This document shows positions 1-8,155 of a stretch of DNA of 64,000 nucleotides, piece by piece. The notes beneath the pieces are model-generated. The model was not told where the DNA came from. It saw nothing but the letters and a program-made list of their open reading frames with translations, and made no database searches. The DNA is from M55B154 sp964345775 (GTDB lineage Bacteria > Spirochaetota > UBA4802 > UB4802). The stretch spans positions 25,141-89,140 of the forward strand of contig CAYFSO010000002.1 in NCBI GenBank assembly GCA_964345775.1, written 5' to 3'. Positions within the stretch are counted from its first letter, which is position 1. Each line of letters starts with the position of its first letter. Both the position numbers and the translations under genes were made by a program.

Positions 1-731
1 CCTATTCGTACCCTGTAGAAGGTTTTACCGTTCACCCTTGCCCTGTCAACGAAGGCGTCAAACCTAAGACTTTTGAGGCGTCCCACCTCTTTGCTGGCTT
101 TTGAACTTGTATCGAAAGAAGCAACCTGGATCACGTACTGCCCCTTGGGCACAACCGTATGACTGGGTTGTTTATGTTTTGAAGACACTTCCACTACTTT
201 CTTTTTGCCTGTATCGGGTTTTGATTTTTTTGTACGTGCAACCCTGCTGGATTTTTTCTTCGGTTCAGATTTCTTCGCCTTTTCAATTTTCTTTGGTGGT
301 GCAACCTTCTCTATCACCTCGCGGTTAAGCACGTCCTCGGTTTCATCCGTTCCGGTTTTGGAGTCGGCAATGTCTTTGCCGCTTTTCAATGTATCCTTAC
401 CTGCCGTGTCTTTCTCGCTTTCCGGCATCAGGAGATTTTCCTTGTCCTGGTCCAAAATAAGAGGATTGCTGGAAGAATCAAGCAGGGAAGATTCTCCCTC
501 CAACGGGTTAATGGAACCGTCACCAAGTCCCGGCGGAAGCAGGGTGTCTTCCTGCGAGGCCATGCGTGACGATCCGTTGTCGTCGGTAAAGTGCATGCCT
601 ATCAGGAAGGTAACGATCATTATGCCTATTACTACCGAGCAGATTATAATGATACGGGGAGTATCAAGGTGAAGGAGATATACGCTTTTCTCCTTTACCG
701 GTTTTTGTGTTCCCTGTTCAAAATGTTCCAT
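1..731 (-). CDS. SPOR-domain membrane protein (partial, runs off left edge)
   Basis: This is the N-terminal part (at least 243 residues) of a SPOR-domain protein; its C-terminus lies outside the window. After a short cytoplasmic tail there is one membrane segment at about residues 24-43 (IIIICSVVIGIMIVTFLIG). A low-complexity Lys/Ser/Asp-rich linker follows, and near the window edge the start of a SPOR domain (GQYVIQVASFDTSSKA, then a Phe-Asp-Ala-Phe-Val strand and a Gly-Lys-Thr-Phe-Tyr-Arg-Val strand). SPOR domains bind denuded peptidoglycan glycan strands, usually at the division septum. The ATG at 731 lies inside the 3' end of coaE (37-base overlap), so the two are probably translated together. 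The end of the domain cannot be seen. Confidence 0.8.
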   Translation of the reverse strand, partial: MEHFEQGTQKPVKEKSVYLLHLDTPRIIIICSVVIGIMIVTFLIGMHFTDDNGSSRMASQEDTLLPPGLGDGSINPLEGESSLLDSSSNPLILDQDKENLLMPESEKDTAGKDTLKSGKDIADSKTGTDETEDVLNREVIEKVAPPKKIEKAKKSEPKKKSSRVARTKKSKPDTGKKKVVEVSSKHKQPSHTVVPKGQYVIQVASFDTSSKASKEVGRLKSLRFDAFVDRARVNGKTFYRVRI

Positions 732-1291
732 ATCTCTTCAACCTGTTTCCTGGTATTATCAAGTGAACCCGAGTTATCAATAACATAATCGGCAAGTTTT
801 TTCTTTTCATTGAGAGAAATTTGATATTTCAGTCTTTCCTGTATTTCCTCGCGGGATATGCCGTCACGTTTTACTCCCCTGTCAAGAACCTGCTCCGTGT
901 CAGCCAGAACCACGATATTCTTATCCATGAACCTGTCGAATCCGCTTTCGAACAAAAGGGGTGTGTTTATCATGAATATCTTTCCGGGATTGGCAGCCAC
1001 GGTGTCCATCGCGCTTTTCAAGATCAGCGGGTGGGTAATACTGTTCAGGGTTTCCACCTTCGAATCATCCTTGAAAACCACGTTTGCAAGGTAACGCCGG
1101 TTAAGCTCGCCTAGTTCGTTGACTATATCATCACCAAATACGTCAACAAGCCTGGAAAGCCCCTCTGAACCCGGTGCAACCACCTGGCGGGCAACAATAT
1201 CCGTGTCGATCACCACTGCACCCAGTTCTTCAAAGATGTCACACACTGTTCCTTTTCCTGATGCAAAAATACCGGTTATCCCAACTTTCAT
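695..1291 (-). CDS. coaE: Dephospho-CoA kinase
   Basis: A 198-residue protein that matches CoaE, which phosphorylates the 3'-OH of dephospho-CoA in the last step of coenzyme A synthesis. The start at 1291 is chosen because AGGAG lies a few bases upstream and the P-loop then begins at residue 5; the longer open frame to 1390 adds an unrelated leader. Family blocks seen are the N-terminal strand plus P-loop, the ELGA..IDTD segment, the THP block (SITHPLI) and the PLLFESG block. Odd point: the P-loop reads GIFASGKGTV, with Gly where families with a Walker A motif carry Ser or Thr. It sits between the DUF115 gene (22 bases upstream) and the overlapping SPOR gene, in one minus-strand operon. Confidence 0.92.
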   Translation of the reverse strand: MKVGITGIFASGKGTVCDIFEELGAVVIDTDIVARQVVAPGSEGLSRLVDVFGDDIVNELGELNRRYLANVVFKDDSKVETLNSITHPLILKSAMDTVAANPGKIFMINTPLLFESGFDRFMDKNIVVLADTEQVLDRGVKRDGISREEIQERLKYQISLNEKKKLADYVIDNSGSLDNTRKQVEEIWNILNREHKNR

Positions 1292-1313
1292 TGTATTCTC
1301 CTGTAATGTGTAA

Positions 1314-2849
1314 TTACCCTGTAAGACGGATATAATATTCTGTGGCCTTTTGTAACAAGCGCTCATCGGGATGGTGTAACGAAGCCTCAATAATGCGTGC
1401 GCGTATTTCCCGGTTCCCCAGTACTTCCTTTATATGATCCAGGGAGATATATTTTTGCAGGGGAGAAATATCGGAAATAATGTTTTCCATCATGGCTTTC
1501 TTGTTAAGAGAAAGATGAACACGCTCATGCAAAAAATCTTCAACCCTCATGTCAAGAACACCAGGTAAAGGCAGCCCCTTACCGGAGGCATGGTATATGG
1601 TACCGGGCACTTCGCTCATAAGGGAAGAGATGGTATCACGGTACTGTAAAAAGGATCTTCTGGTATACAGTCCCTTCTCCCGCAATCCGCCGGATGACTT
1701 CATTATATAGTTCATGTTCATCGTCTGAACCGTGGATATCCTGTTGCATCGGGTTCTGTATGTATGCTGGTACTGGCTGTCAGACGCGTAAACAGAAAAA
1801 CCGGGGAAGGACGAATCAAGTCCTGTGACAAGAATGGGCGAAAAGCCAGCAAGGGCTGCAAAGCGAACGGCGTCTCCTGCAACCGTCCCGGTTTTACTGT
1901 CCACCGAACCCGTGAGGCCGGGATAGAGTTCATCCACGGCCTGCGCAAGGGGATGTGTATTCAGTGACAGGAACGTAGAAGGAAAGCGCATCGTTTCAGG
2001 ATGTGCGGTGATACTGCAGATGTGCCATGTGTGATCATTATGCCATGTAAAGGTATGCGCATTCACCTGTGATTGCGGATCGATGGAAACACAGAAATCG
2101 GGAACAATGCCGTGTGCCCTGCATACCTGAAGCGCTGAATCAACGGCAATGATGAAAATGCTCTCATGTATGGAACGTAACTGGTTAATGTAGAGGTCAA
2201 GGGAAGGCCCCGGGATGAGAATAACCGCTGAACTTCCTGAGAATGCCGAAACGGTCTCCCGTACAGGAAAAAGCCCCGGGATGGTGTTGAGGTTGTGCAA
2301 ACCGTTTTTCAGGTATTTCCAGCCCAGGGATGCCCTGGTAACCAGGCTTGAAGACTGTTGTGCAACATGCTGCCGAAGAAGCCCCCGTATTCTTCCATAG
2401 TAGGACGGGAAGGCCCGTAAAGATGCGGGGTGCTCATATACCTGGAAACCCCTGGCAGAATCGAGGTCAAGAAGACCTGAAAGCAGGTGCATTACCTTCT
2501 CAGGCGTTTCTCCACACACAAGCCGAGAGGCCGGGTTTTCAAGCAGACCGGGAAAAGCAAAGTGTTTTCGCATGTCATCAGCGGCTGGAAGTTTCTCAAC
2601 CAGTATTACCATGCTGTAGATACCTATTGACCTGGCAACGGTTTCCAGGTGATGTCCCAGGCCGGTTCCAAGCACTACCAGTATGTCATATTTATCAGGG
2701 TGTATATCCCTGGCTGCAACGGCTGCCTCCCGTGCGGGATTATAACGGCTGTGCAGGTATACCCTTGATCCTGATTCATCAACTGTTGAGAGGGTATAAT
2801 CACCGTGTTTTGTTGTTTCTATGGTATATGTTGGAGAAGTCTTATCCAT
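1314..2849 (-). CDS. DUF115 / motility-accessory-factor-like protein
   Basis: A 511-residue protein of the DUF115 (MptE-like, MAF) type. The core begins near residue 200 with AVILIPGPSLDLYINQL, followed by a Rossmann-like strand (IIAVDSALQVCRAHGIVPDFCVSIDPQ in two halves) and a later HYSYxxx-like Tyr-rich region. Members of this family are linked to flagellin glycosylation (motility accessory factors) or, in archaea, to pterin pyrophosphokinase activity; glycosylation is the more likely role here, by context of other motility-related genes, but this is inference. It is the first gene of a three-gene minus-strand run with coaE and the SPOR protein. No clear Shine-Dalgarno lies in front of the ATG at 2849. 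Confidence 0.75.
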   Translation of the reverse strand: MDKTSPTYTIETTKHGDYTLSTVDESGSRVYLHSRYNPAREAAVAARDIHPDKYDILVVLGTGLGHHLETVARSIGIYSMVILVEKLPAADDMRKHFAFPGLLENPASRLVCGETPEKVMHLLSGLLDLDSARGFQVYEHPASLRAFPSYYGRIRGLLRQHVAQQSSSLVTRASLGWKYLKNGLHNLNTIPGLFPVRETVSAFSGSSAVILIPGPSLDLYINQLRSIHESIFIIAVDSALQVCRAHGIVPDFCVSIDPQSQVNAHTFTWHNDHTWHICSITAHPETMRFPSTFLSLNTHPLAQAVDELYPGLTGSVDSKTGTVAGDAVRFAALAGFSPILVTGLDSSFPGFSVYASDSQYQHTYRTRCNRISTVQTMNMNYIMKSSGGLREKGLYTRRSFLQYRDTISSLMSEVPGTIYHASGKGLPLPGVLDMRVEDFLHERVHLSLNKKAMMENIISDISPLQKYISLDHIKEVLGNREIRARIIEASLHHPDERLLQKATEYYIRLTG

Positions 2850-2971
2850 TGCTTCAGGTTACCGGGTAATAAACTATTGCGCTTTTCACGGTTCCGTGCA
2901 TAATGGTTCTCACGGTATACGATACTGTCATCGACAATTACGGCAGCAAACTTCTGAAAAAAAAATATGCT

Positions 2972-3808
2972 ATGAAGATAATAGATTTCCATACACATAT
3001 CTTTCCCCCCCGTCTTGTACAGGACAGGTCTTCCTTCCTTGAAGATGAGCAGTTGTACTGCATATACCGGGAAGAACGGGCACGACTGGCCACACTTGAA
3101 GACCTGCTGGGGTACATGGATGAAGAAGGGGTAAACGGGGCGGTTGCCATGGGATTTACCTGGCAGATCCCCCGGTATGCGGAGCTACATAACAGGTACC
3201 TTGCCGAGGCACAGGAAACCGGCAGGAAGAAAATATGGTCATTTGGATCAATAGCCCTTGAGCCGGGAACCATACAAAACCAGGTGAAAATGATACATGA
3301 AATGGGGCTTGCCGGCATAGGTGAGATCTCGTTTTACAGGGAAGGAATGAAAGGTAAAAGCCCGGAGATCCTGGCAACGGTGCTGGCAGAAGGATGCAGG
3401 TATAATTTGCCGGTATGTATTCACGTGAACGAGCCCGTGGGTCACCTGTACAGCGGGAAGTACAGTCCCGACATAGAAATGCTGTACCAGATCATAACGC
3501 AATACAGGGAGATCCCCGTTATTCTCTCTCACTGGGGGGGTGGGCTTCTTTTTTACGAATTGATGAAGGAAGTACAGCGTGACCTCTCGCACGTATACTA
3601 TGACATGGCGGCCACTCCTTTCCTGTATAACGAGAAGATCTACCGCCTGGCTGTTGATATCTGCGGAGGAGAAAAGCTCTTGTTTGGTACAGATTTTCCA
3701 CTGCTGAGAACAGGCAGGTACATTGATCCTATCGAACGCATGGTTACAGATCCAGAAACCCGGAACTTTATCTTACATAAAAACGCGTTTCGTATTCTGG
3801 GAAACTGA
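2972..3808 (+). CDS. Amidohydrolase family metal-dependent hydrolase
   Basis: A 278-residue TIM-barrel amidohydrolase (amidohydrolase_2 type). It opens with the metal-binding HxH block (MKIIDFHTHIFPP), has a mid-chain His in CIHVNEP, a second in ILSHWGGG, and closes with the Asp-bearing strand LLFGTDFPLL. The start at 2972 puts the DFHTH motif at residues 5-9, as is usual; the longer frame from 2903 adds 23 residues that do not look like the family. The substrate cannot be told from sequence; relatives include decarboxylases and hydrolases of aromatic or lactone compounds. It is transcribed divergently from the DUF115 gene and converges on the zinc-ribbon protein, with 14 bases between the stops. 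Confidence 0.82.
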   Translation: MKIIDFHTHIFPPRLVQDRSSFLEDEQLYCIYREERARLATLEDLLGYMDEEGVNGAVAMGFTWQIPRYAELHNRYLAEAQETGRKKIWSFGSIALEPGTIQNQVKMIHEMGLAGIGEISFYREGMKGKSPEILATVLAEGCRYNLPVCIHVNEPVGHLYSGKYSPDIEMLYQIITQYREIPVILSHWGGGLLFYELMKEVQRDLSHVYYDMAATPFLYNEKIYRLAVDICGGEKLLFGTDFPLLRTGRYIDPIERMVTDPETRNFILHKNAFRILGN

Positions 3809-3822
3809 CCGGCCACTGTCAT

Positions 3823-4953
3823 TTACAACGGAACATGCCAGAATACCGATGCTGCAAGCAACAGTACTGCCAGCACTCCCGCAATGATCATGGCACTTGT
3901 GGTAACCGATTTTTTCGGGGTTAGTTCCATCAGGTATACTGATAGTGCGCAAAGTACCTGGTACATGATCAATTGTATGGCAAATACAAGAATAAGAACC
4001 ATCACACCCATTGCCAGGAGAATACTGAGACCAAGCTTTACCTGTGGAGAAAAACCGGGTGTTGCCGCGCTCCCGGGATCTACCATCTGAGAAAAGACGG
4101 AACCGAGAAACTGCGGAATTACCGAGTATATTGACGTATCTGTCAAAACAGCGGTTGACCCCAAAAAGAGTACTATTGACCCCAGGGAAAGAAAACCAAT
4201 CACCAGCATTACAAGCAGGCATAGTACCCTGGAAAAGAACAGGTATAGAAGAATGGTAAAATTTTCACGCACTACAAATGAAAAGAAGTTGCGAACAGTA
4301 TCACGTAAAGAACGCGGCTCGTACGCGATGAACGCACAGGTGAACCGGGGTGAGGCTGAAAAAACACCAAAGATGATAATAAAGGGTAGAAGTACAGGAA
4401 AAAGTACTCCTGCATAAATAAGCCCGTAGGTCTTTAAAAAGGAGACCGGCAGCAAAACAACGTATACTATAATTGGGAACGCGGCCAGCAGCAGCAGTTT
4501 TGGGAAATCTTTTTTAAATTCAGGGGTAACCACAGATAGTGAATGGTCTCCCGGGTATCGTATCCTTTTCATGGTGAAAGATGCCATGTAGTAAGCCGCT
4601 GTTAGAAAGAAGAGATACAGTATGAAAAAAACAAGAATCCAAAGCCCGGCGGTTCCCGCTTTGGGGAAAAAAAAAAAATCCATTTTTCCAGGAAAAACAA
4701 GTAAAAAAATGGAAAAAAAACCAGCCGTTAAAATAATATAGGATACCGCCACAAAAAGCAGCCTGGCACTGCAGCTGAACGGTATGGCTTCCCATAATTC
4801 ACCTATTGACCCTTTCAGGGACATGGCCCGGGATCGGCGGTCTATGACGACGCGATGACCGCATTCTTCACAGTAGAAGTAGGTCTTTTTTCCCTGTACA
4901 TCCTGGTCGGGGAGAGAATACTGGTGGCTGCATTGTGGACAAGTGATGTTCAT
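3823..4953 (-). CDS. Zinc-ribbon multi-pass membrane protein
   Basis: A 376-residue protein with an N-terminal zinc ribbon of the MJ0042 kind (MNITCPQCSHQY at residues 1-12, then FYCEECGHRVV near residue 33), giving two CxxC knuckles. The rest has about six hydrophobic segments, for example LLFVAVSYIILTAGFFSIFL near residue 66 and VILFLGSTAVL further on, separated by short loops. The ribbon is at the cytoplasmic N-terminus. I do not recognise a specific family beyond zinc-ribbon membrane protein; function unknown. It is followed on the same strand by nothing closely linked; the small secreted protein gene at 4972-5253 lies 18 bases upstream and is probably co-transcribed. Confidence 0.72.
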   Translation of the reverse strand: MNITCPQCSHQYSLPDQDVQGKKTYFYCEECGHRVVIDRRSRAMSLKGSIGELWEAIPFSCSARLLFVAVSYIILTAGFFSIFLLVFPGKMDFFFFPKAGTAGLWILVFFILYLFFLTAAYYMASFTMKRIRYPGDHSLSVVTPEFKKDFPKLLLLAAFPIIVYVVLLPVSFLKTYGLIYAGVLFPVLLPFIIIFGVFSASPRFTCAFIAYEPRSLRDTVRNFFSFVVRENFTILLYLFFSRVLCLLVMLVIGFLSLGSIVLFLGSTAVLTDTSIYSVIPQFLGSVFSQMVDPGSAATPGFSPQVKLGLSILLAMGVMVLILVFAIQLIMYQVLCALSVYLMELTPKKSVTTSAMIIAGVLAVLLLAASVFWHVPL

Positions 4954-4971
4954 GATACCGGCCTCTTTTAA

Positions 4972-5253
4972 TTATTCTGAGTACAGGTCACTGTACATCT
5001 TCATTCTCAATTTACCAAGCGTTCCCTTGAGTTCAGGGTTGTGTTCAATCTTTTTCTCGTACCTGTTGTACTGGTCAACGCTGACACCATGCTTTCTGAT
5101 TATGCGGTTCACGGTCTGTTCTTTCATATCCGAGTTAAGAATCTCCGTTTCAATTTCCAGAAAAAGCTCCGGTGTGAGAGATTTTGCGTCAACTGAAACG
5201 GGAAGAATCTGTAAAATCAGGGTGATAGACAATGCGGCATATAATAGTCTCAT
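4972..5253 (-). CDS. Small secreted protein of unknown function
   Basis: A 93-residue protein with a Sec signal peptide (MRLLYAALSITLILQILPVS, likely cut after VDA near residue 23), followed by a Lys/Glu-rich, mostly helical mature part of about 70 residues with no Cys. The ATG at 5253 is preceded by GGAG at a good distance; the longer open frame adds 19 residues before the signal peptide and is less likely. The mature part reads like a small periplasmic helical protein. It sits 18 bases before the zinc-ribbon membrane protein gene on the same strand, so the two may form an operon. No family recognised. Confidence 0.65.
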   Translation of the reverse strand: MRLLYAALSITLILQILPVSVDAKSLTPELFLEIETEILNSDMKEQTVNRIIRKHGVSVDQYNRYEKKIEHNPELKGTLGKLRMKMYSDLYSE

Positions 5254-5395
5254 ACAAACTCCAGTTCCGGTTTTACAATTAATGGTGGTTTTAACTCGGC
5301 GAAAAGTCAAGAATAAATGTTGCTTGATATATTGGCACCGTGATATGAATGTGATACCTTAACAATTGATAATTTACCTGTACAAGGAGCAGCAC

Positions 5396-6703
5396 ATGAT
5401 TCCCGTAAAAGAATTGAAAAACCTTACCACCGCTGAGAGAGACCAGCTCTTTAACCGCTTTGGTGAAGATTTCAGCAGTGTAATGATAAACAACGTGGTT
5501 CCCATCGTTACAGATGTACGGAAAAGGGGTGACCAGGCTGTGAAGGATTATACCGCGAAGTTTGATGGTGTATCACTTGAAGCGGTTATGGCGTCCGAAG
5601 AGGAAATAGAAAAAGCGTATACGAACACACCTGGCCGGATTCTGGAAGCATTCAAAAAAGCCCGTGACAACGTATGGGAATTTCATTCGCATCAGAAGCG
5701 TGATTCTATAATTTATTCCAGGGAGGACGGCACCACCCTGGGGATGATGTACCAGCCCATCGAGAAGGCGGGTATATATGTACCCGGGGGTAAGGCGTCC
5801 TATCCTTCCTCGGTGGTTATGGGGGTTGTTCCGGCACAGATCGCCGGTTGTAGAGAGATCACTGTTATCACCCCGCCTGATGATAATGGTGGAGTGCCAG
5901 ATGCCATCGGTGCGGTGTGTCGTGTTCTTGGCGTTACCAGCATACTCAAGTCAGGCGGTGCTCATGGTGTGGCGGCAGCTGCCTTTGGCACCGGGACGGT
6001 GCCCTCCTCTGATATCATAGTGGGACCGGGAAATATCTATGTCACCGCCGCAAAGACATACCTTTTCAGCCTGGGTGTTATACAGATAGACTCCATGGCA
6101 GGACCAAGCGAGGTGCTTGTTATCGCGGATGATCATGCCGACCCGGAATGGGTTGCAACAGATCTTCTTTCACAGGCCGAGCACGAGGAACGCGCCATCG
6201 CCCTGCTGGTTACCACGTCCAGGGAACTGGCAGATAAGGTGAAAGACAGCATACAGAAGGACATTGAAAGCGGGTCAGGGCGGCACCAGATAAAGAGATC
6301 ATCCATAGAGAGCAGCGGCCTCATTCTTGTGGCAGATACACTTGAAGAATGCATAGAGTTCTCAAACAGGTACGGACCGGAGCACATGGAACTGATGGTG
6401 CAGAATCCACTTGAGCACCTGACGTCCATAAAGAATGTCGGATCGCTGTTCCTTGGGAACCATGCGCCTGTTGCTGTTGGCGATTATTATTCGGGAACCA
6501 ATCACGTCCTGCCAACCGGGGGGGCTGCCAGGTATTCTTCAGGGCTGGGTGTTGAAACGTTTCTGCGGCGAACTTCCTTTCAGTTTCTCACGGAAAAGGG
6601 GTTAAAAGAGGCAGAGGGATCTGTTACCACCATGGCTGAAGTTGAGGGGTTCGATGACAAGCACGGAGGTTCTGTCAGGATACGGTTTCAGCCCGGGGAA
6701 TAA
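5396..6703 (+). CDS. hisD: Histidinol dehydrogenase
   Basis: A 435-residue HisD, which oxidises L-histidinol in two NAD-dependent steps to L-histidine. Family marks are the nucleotide-site block YVPGGKASYPSSVVMG, the GPGN block (IIVGPGNIYVTAAK), the zinc-ligand block LLSQAEHEE, the catalytic Glu-His pair in RYGPEHMEL, and the late HVLPTGGAARYSSGL motif. The ATG at 5396 has AAGGAG upstream; an in-frame ATG ten codons earlier lacks one. No other histidine gene is nearby, so it is not part of a his operon here. Its last 29 bases overlap the end of the convergent J-domain gene. Confidence 0.95.
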   Translation: MIPVKELKNLTTAERDQLFNRFGEDFSSVMINNVVPIVTDVRKRGDQAVKDYTAKFDGVSLEAVMASEEEIEKAYTNTPGRILEAFKKARDNVWEFHSHQKRDSIIYSREDGTTLGMMYQPIEKAGIYVPGGKASYPSSVVMGVVPAQIAGCREITVITPPDDNGGVPDAIGAVCRVLGVTSILKSGGAHGVAAAAFGTGTVPSSDIIVGPGNIYVTAAKTYLFSLGVIQIDSMAGPSEVLVIADDHADPEWVATDLLSQAEHEERAIALLVTTSRELADKVKDSIQKDIESGSGRHQIKRSSIESSGLILVADTLEECIEFSNRYGPEHMELMVQNPLEHLTSIKNVGSLFLGNHAPVAVGDYYSGTNHVLPTGGAARYSSGLGVETFLRRTSFQFLTEKGLKEAEGSVTTMAEVEGFDDKHGGSVRIRFQPGE

Positions 6704-7364
6704 TGGTGAACTTGATCCGAACGGTCTTCATGGTGAAGCTTGTAAACCGGTCGGGACGCATGCTGAGAAGATCAACATCGAGGTAGGTCTGGTCATTCAG
6801 GCCGGGTGGGATGTATACTTCAAGGTTGGTGGTGCTCGATATGCGGCCCACACCGTGACAAAGGTGGCAGTCCCTGTCACCGCCGTAACAAAGCGGGCAG
6901 CTAACCCGCGAAGGCAGTTCAACGTAGGCAACGGCCCCTTTTGACGCCTCATCCGGTGTGACAAATATCTCGATATCCTGGCCGAAGTTGTAGATACGGT
7001 CCCGGCGACGTATCTTCCTGTTCAGAAGACGTGATTGCAAAAGATCCTTCAGTGAAAATGAATATTTTACCCGTTTACGCGGGATGACAACATGATGCGC
7101 TTCAACCGGCGCTGCCACCTGCTGGAGTTGCGAATCGTACCGCAACCGTGTTCCGTCATCCATGAGGGTTCGATATGCCTGTACAAGTGTGCACAGGGCT
7201 TCCCGTACCTCTATGGAATCGGTTCCCGTTATGTCAGGGTGCAGCAGCTTGATCCTGCTGCAGAAGGATGCACGTATGGCATCTCTTGATGCTTCCCGTG
7301 GAAGATTCAGCAGGTTATAATAATTGATAAAATTTCCGGACGTGTCAAAATGTGTCTGGGTCAT
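6675..7364 (-). CDS. J-domain protein with a single half zinc finger (DnaJ-like)
   Basis: A 229-residue DnaJ-like co-chaperone. Residues about 14-78 form a J domain with the HPD tripeptide intact (IKLLHPDITG), which is the contact that stimulates DnaK ATPase. Further on it has a shortened zinc-finger region, CPLCYGGDRDCHLCHGVG (two CxxC pairs, where full DnaJ has four), then a C-terminal stretch like the substrate-binding domain (YIPPGLNDQTYLDVDL). There is no Gly/Phe-rich linker. It is shorter than classic DnaJ (about 375 residues), so it is a separate J protein rather than the housekeeping one. GGGGAG precedes the ATG at 7364. It is convergent with hisD, overlapping by 29 bases. Confidence 0.8.
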   Translation of the reverse strand: MTQTHFDTSGNFINYYNLLNLPREASRDAIRASFCSRIKLLHPDITGTDSIEVREALCTLVQAYRTLMDDGTRLRYDSQLQQVAAPVEAHHVVIPRKRVKYSFSLKDLLQSRLLNRKIRRRDRIYNFGQDIEIFVTPDEASKGAVAYVELPSRVSCPLCYGGDRDCHLCHGVGRISSTTNLEVYIPPGLNDQTYLDVDLLSMRPDRFTSFTMKTVRIKFTIIPRAETVS

Positions 7365-7424
7365 GCAGGTCTCCCCGTGTGTTCGCGTATATTGAAAATA
7401 TATTGTTTCGGGTTAGTTTTAACA

Positions 7425-8153
7425 ATGAAAATAACAGGTCCGGAAAATTTTTTTACACAACGTTCCCTGTGCCAGCCGGGAAACGGGAAAGGGTGCAGCG
7501 CCTGCTGCGGTTTGTTCAACCTGGATGACATCTCAAGGGACAGCTGCCGGGAACTGCTGACGGTTTGCACCGAAAGCTTTAATAACAATACCCTGGCGCT
7601 CCCGTTTGGAGAAGAAAGAATGCAGATAGAGGCGGGTTTTCGGCCGCGTGATGCAACCTCTCATATCTGTCCATTCCAGGGGTTTATCACAACGGGTACC
7701 CCGGGATGTCTTGCCCACCCGGCAGCCAACAAGGGTACAGATTACAGGAAGTTCTCGCTGTTTGGCAGCAAAATTTGCGGTGACTATCTCTGCCCGGCGC
7801 ACGCTATTCTGGATGATGGGGCAGCGTCCATCCTTGTTGAATGTACTGATGACTGGTATACATACAGCGTGGGTGTCATAGATCCGTATTCTCTTCTGTG
7901 GATAATAGACATCTGCAGGAAACTTAAGGGTGAGATGGTGTTCACCCTTTCACCAGGAAAGGAAGAAGGGATACGTCTTCTCTCGGGTTCACTTGAAATT
8001 CACTCGGAATTTCTAAATACTCGAAAAACCCCCGTTTTTCATTACGGCCTGTCAGAATATTCGGCCTCATCGGTGCACTTTTCGCTGGCATCACCAGGGA
8101 CTGAAATGGATGAAGAACGGGAAATGGTCCGTTCATTTATCCGGGATGGGTAA
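7425..8153 (+). CDS. YkgJ-type cysteine-cluster protein
   Basis: A 242-residue protein with the CxxCC signature (GCSACCGLFNLD near residue 24) typical of the YkgJ/UPF0153 family, plus later Cys residues (ICPFQ, PGCLAHP, ICGDYLCPAH) that could complete a metal or Fe-S site. Roles for this family are poorly defined. The ATG at 7425 starts just before the MKITGPENFF segment; the longer frame from 7350 overlaps the divergent J-domain gene start and is unlikely. No strong Shine-Dalgarno is visible. A smaller relative lies at 36035-36394. It converges on manC with only two bases between stop codons. Confidence 0.7.
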   Translation: MKITGPENFFTQRSLCQPGNGKGCSACCGLFNLDDISRDSCRELLTVCTESFNNNTLALPFGEERMQIEAGFRPRDATSHICPFQGFITTGTPGCLAHPAANKGTDYRKFSLFGSKICGDYLCPAHAILDDGAASILVECTDDWYTYSVGVIDPYSLLWIIDICRKLKGEMVFTLSPGKEEGIRLLSGSLEIHSEFLNTRKTPVFHYGLSEYSASSVHFSLASPGTEMDEEREMVRSFIRDG

Positions 8154-8155
8154 TT

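Noticed and set aside
101..672. Plus-strand open frames of 75 and 155 codons at the left edge.
   Set aside because: They lie antisense to the SPOR-domain gene, whose protein has clear membrane and SPOR features; composition and start sites do not support them.
2348..2869. Plus-strand open frame of 173 codons over the DUF115 gene.
   Set aside because: It is a frame shadow of the well-supported minus-strand gene, with no family motifs and no ribosome-binding site.
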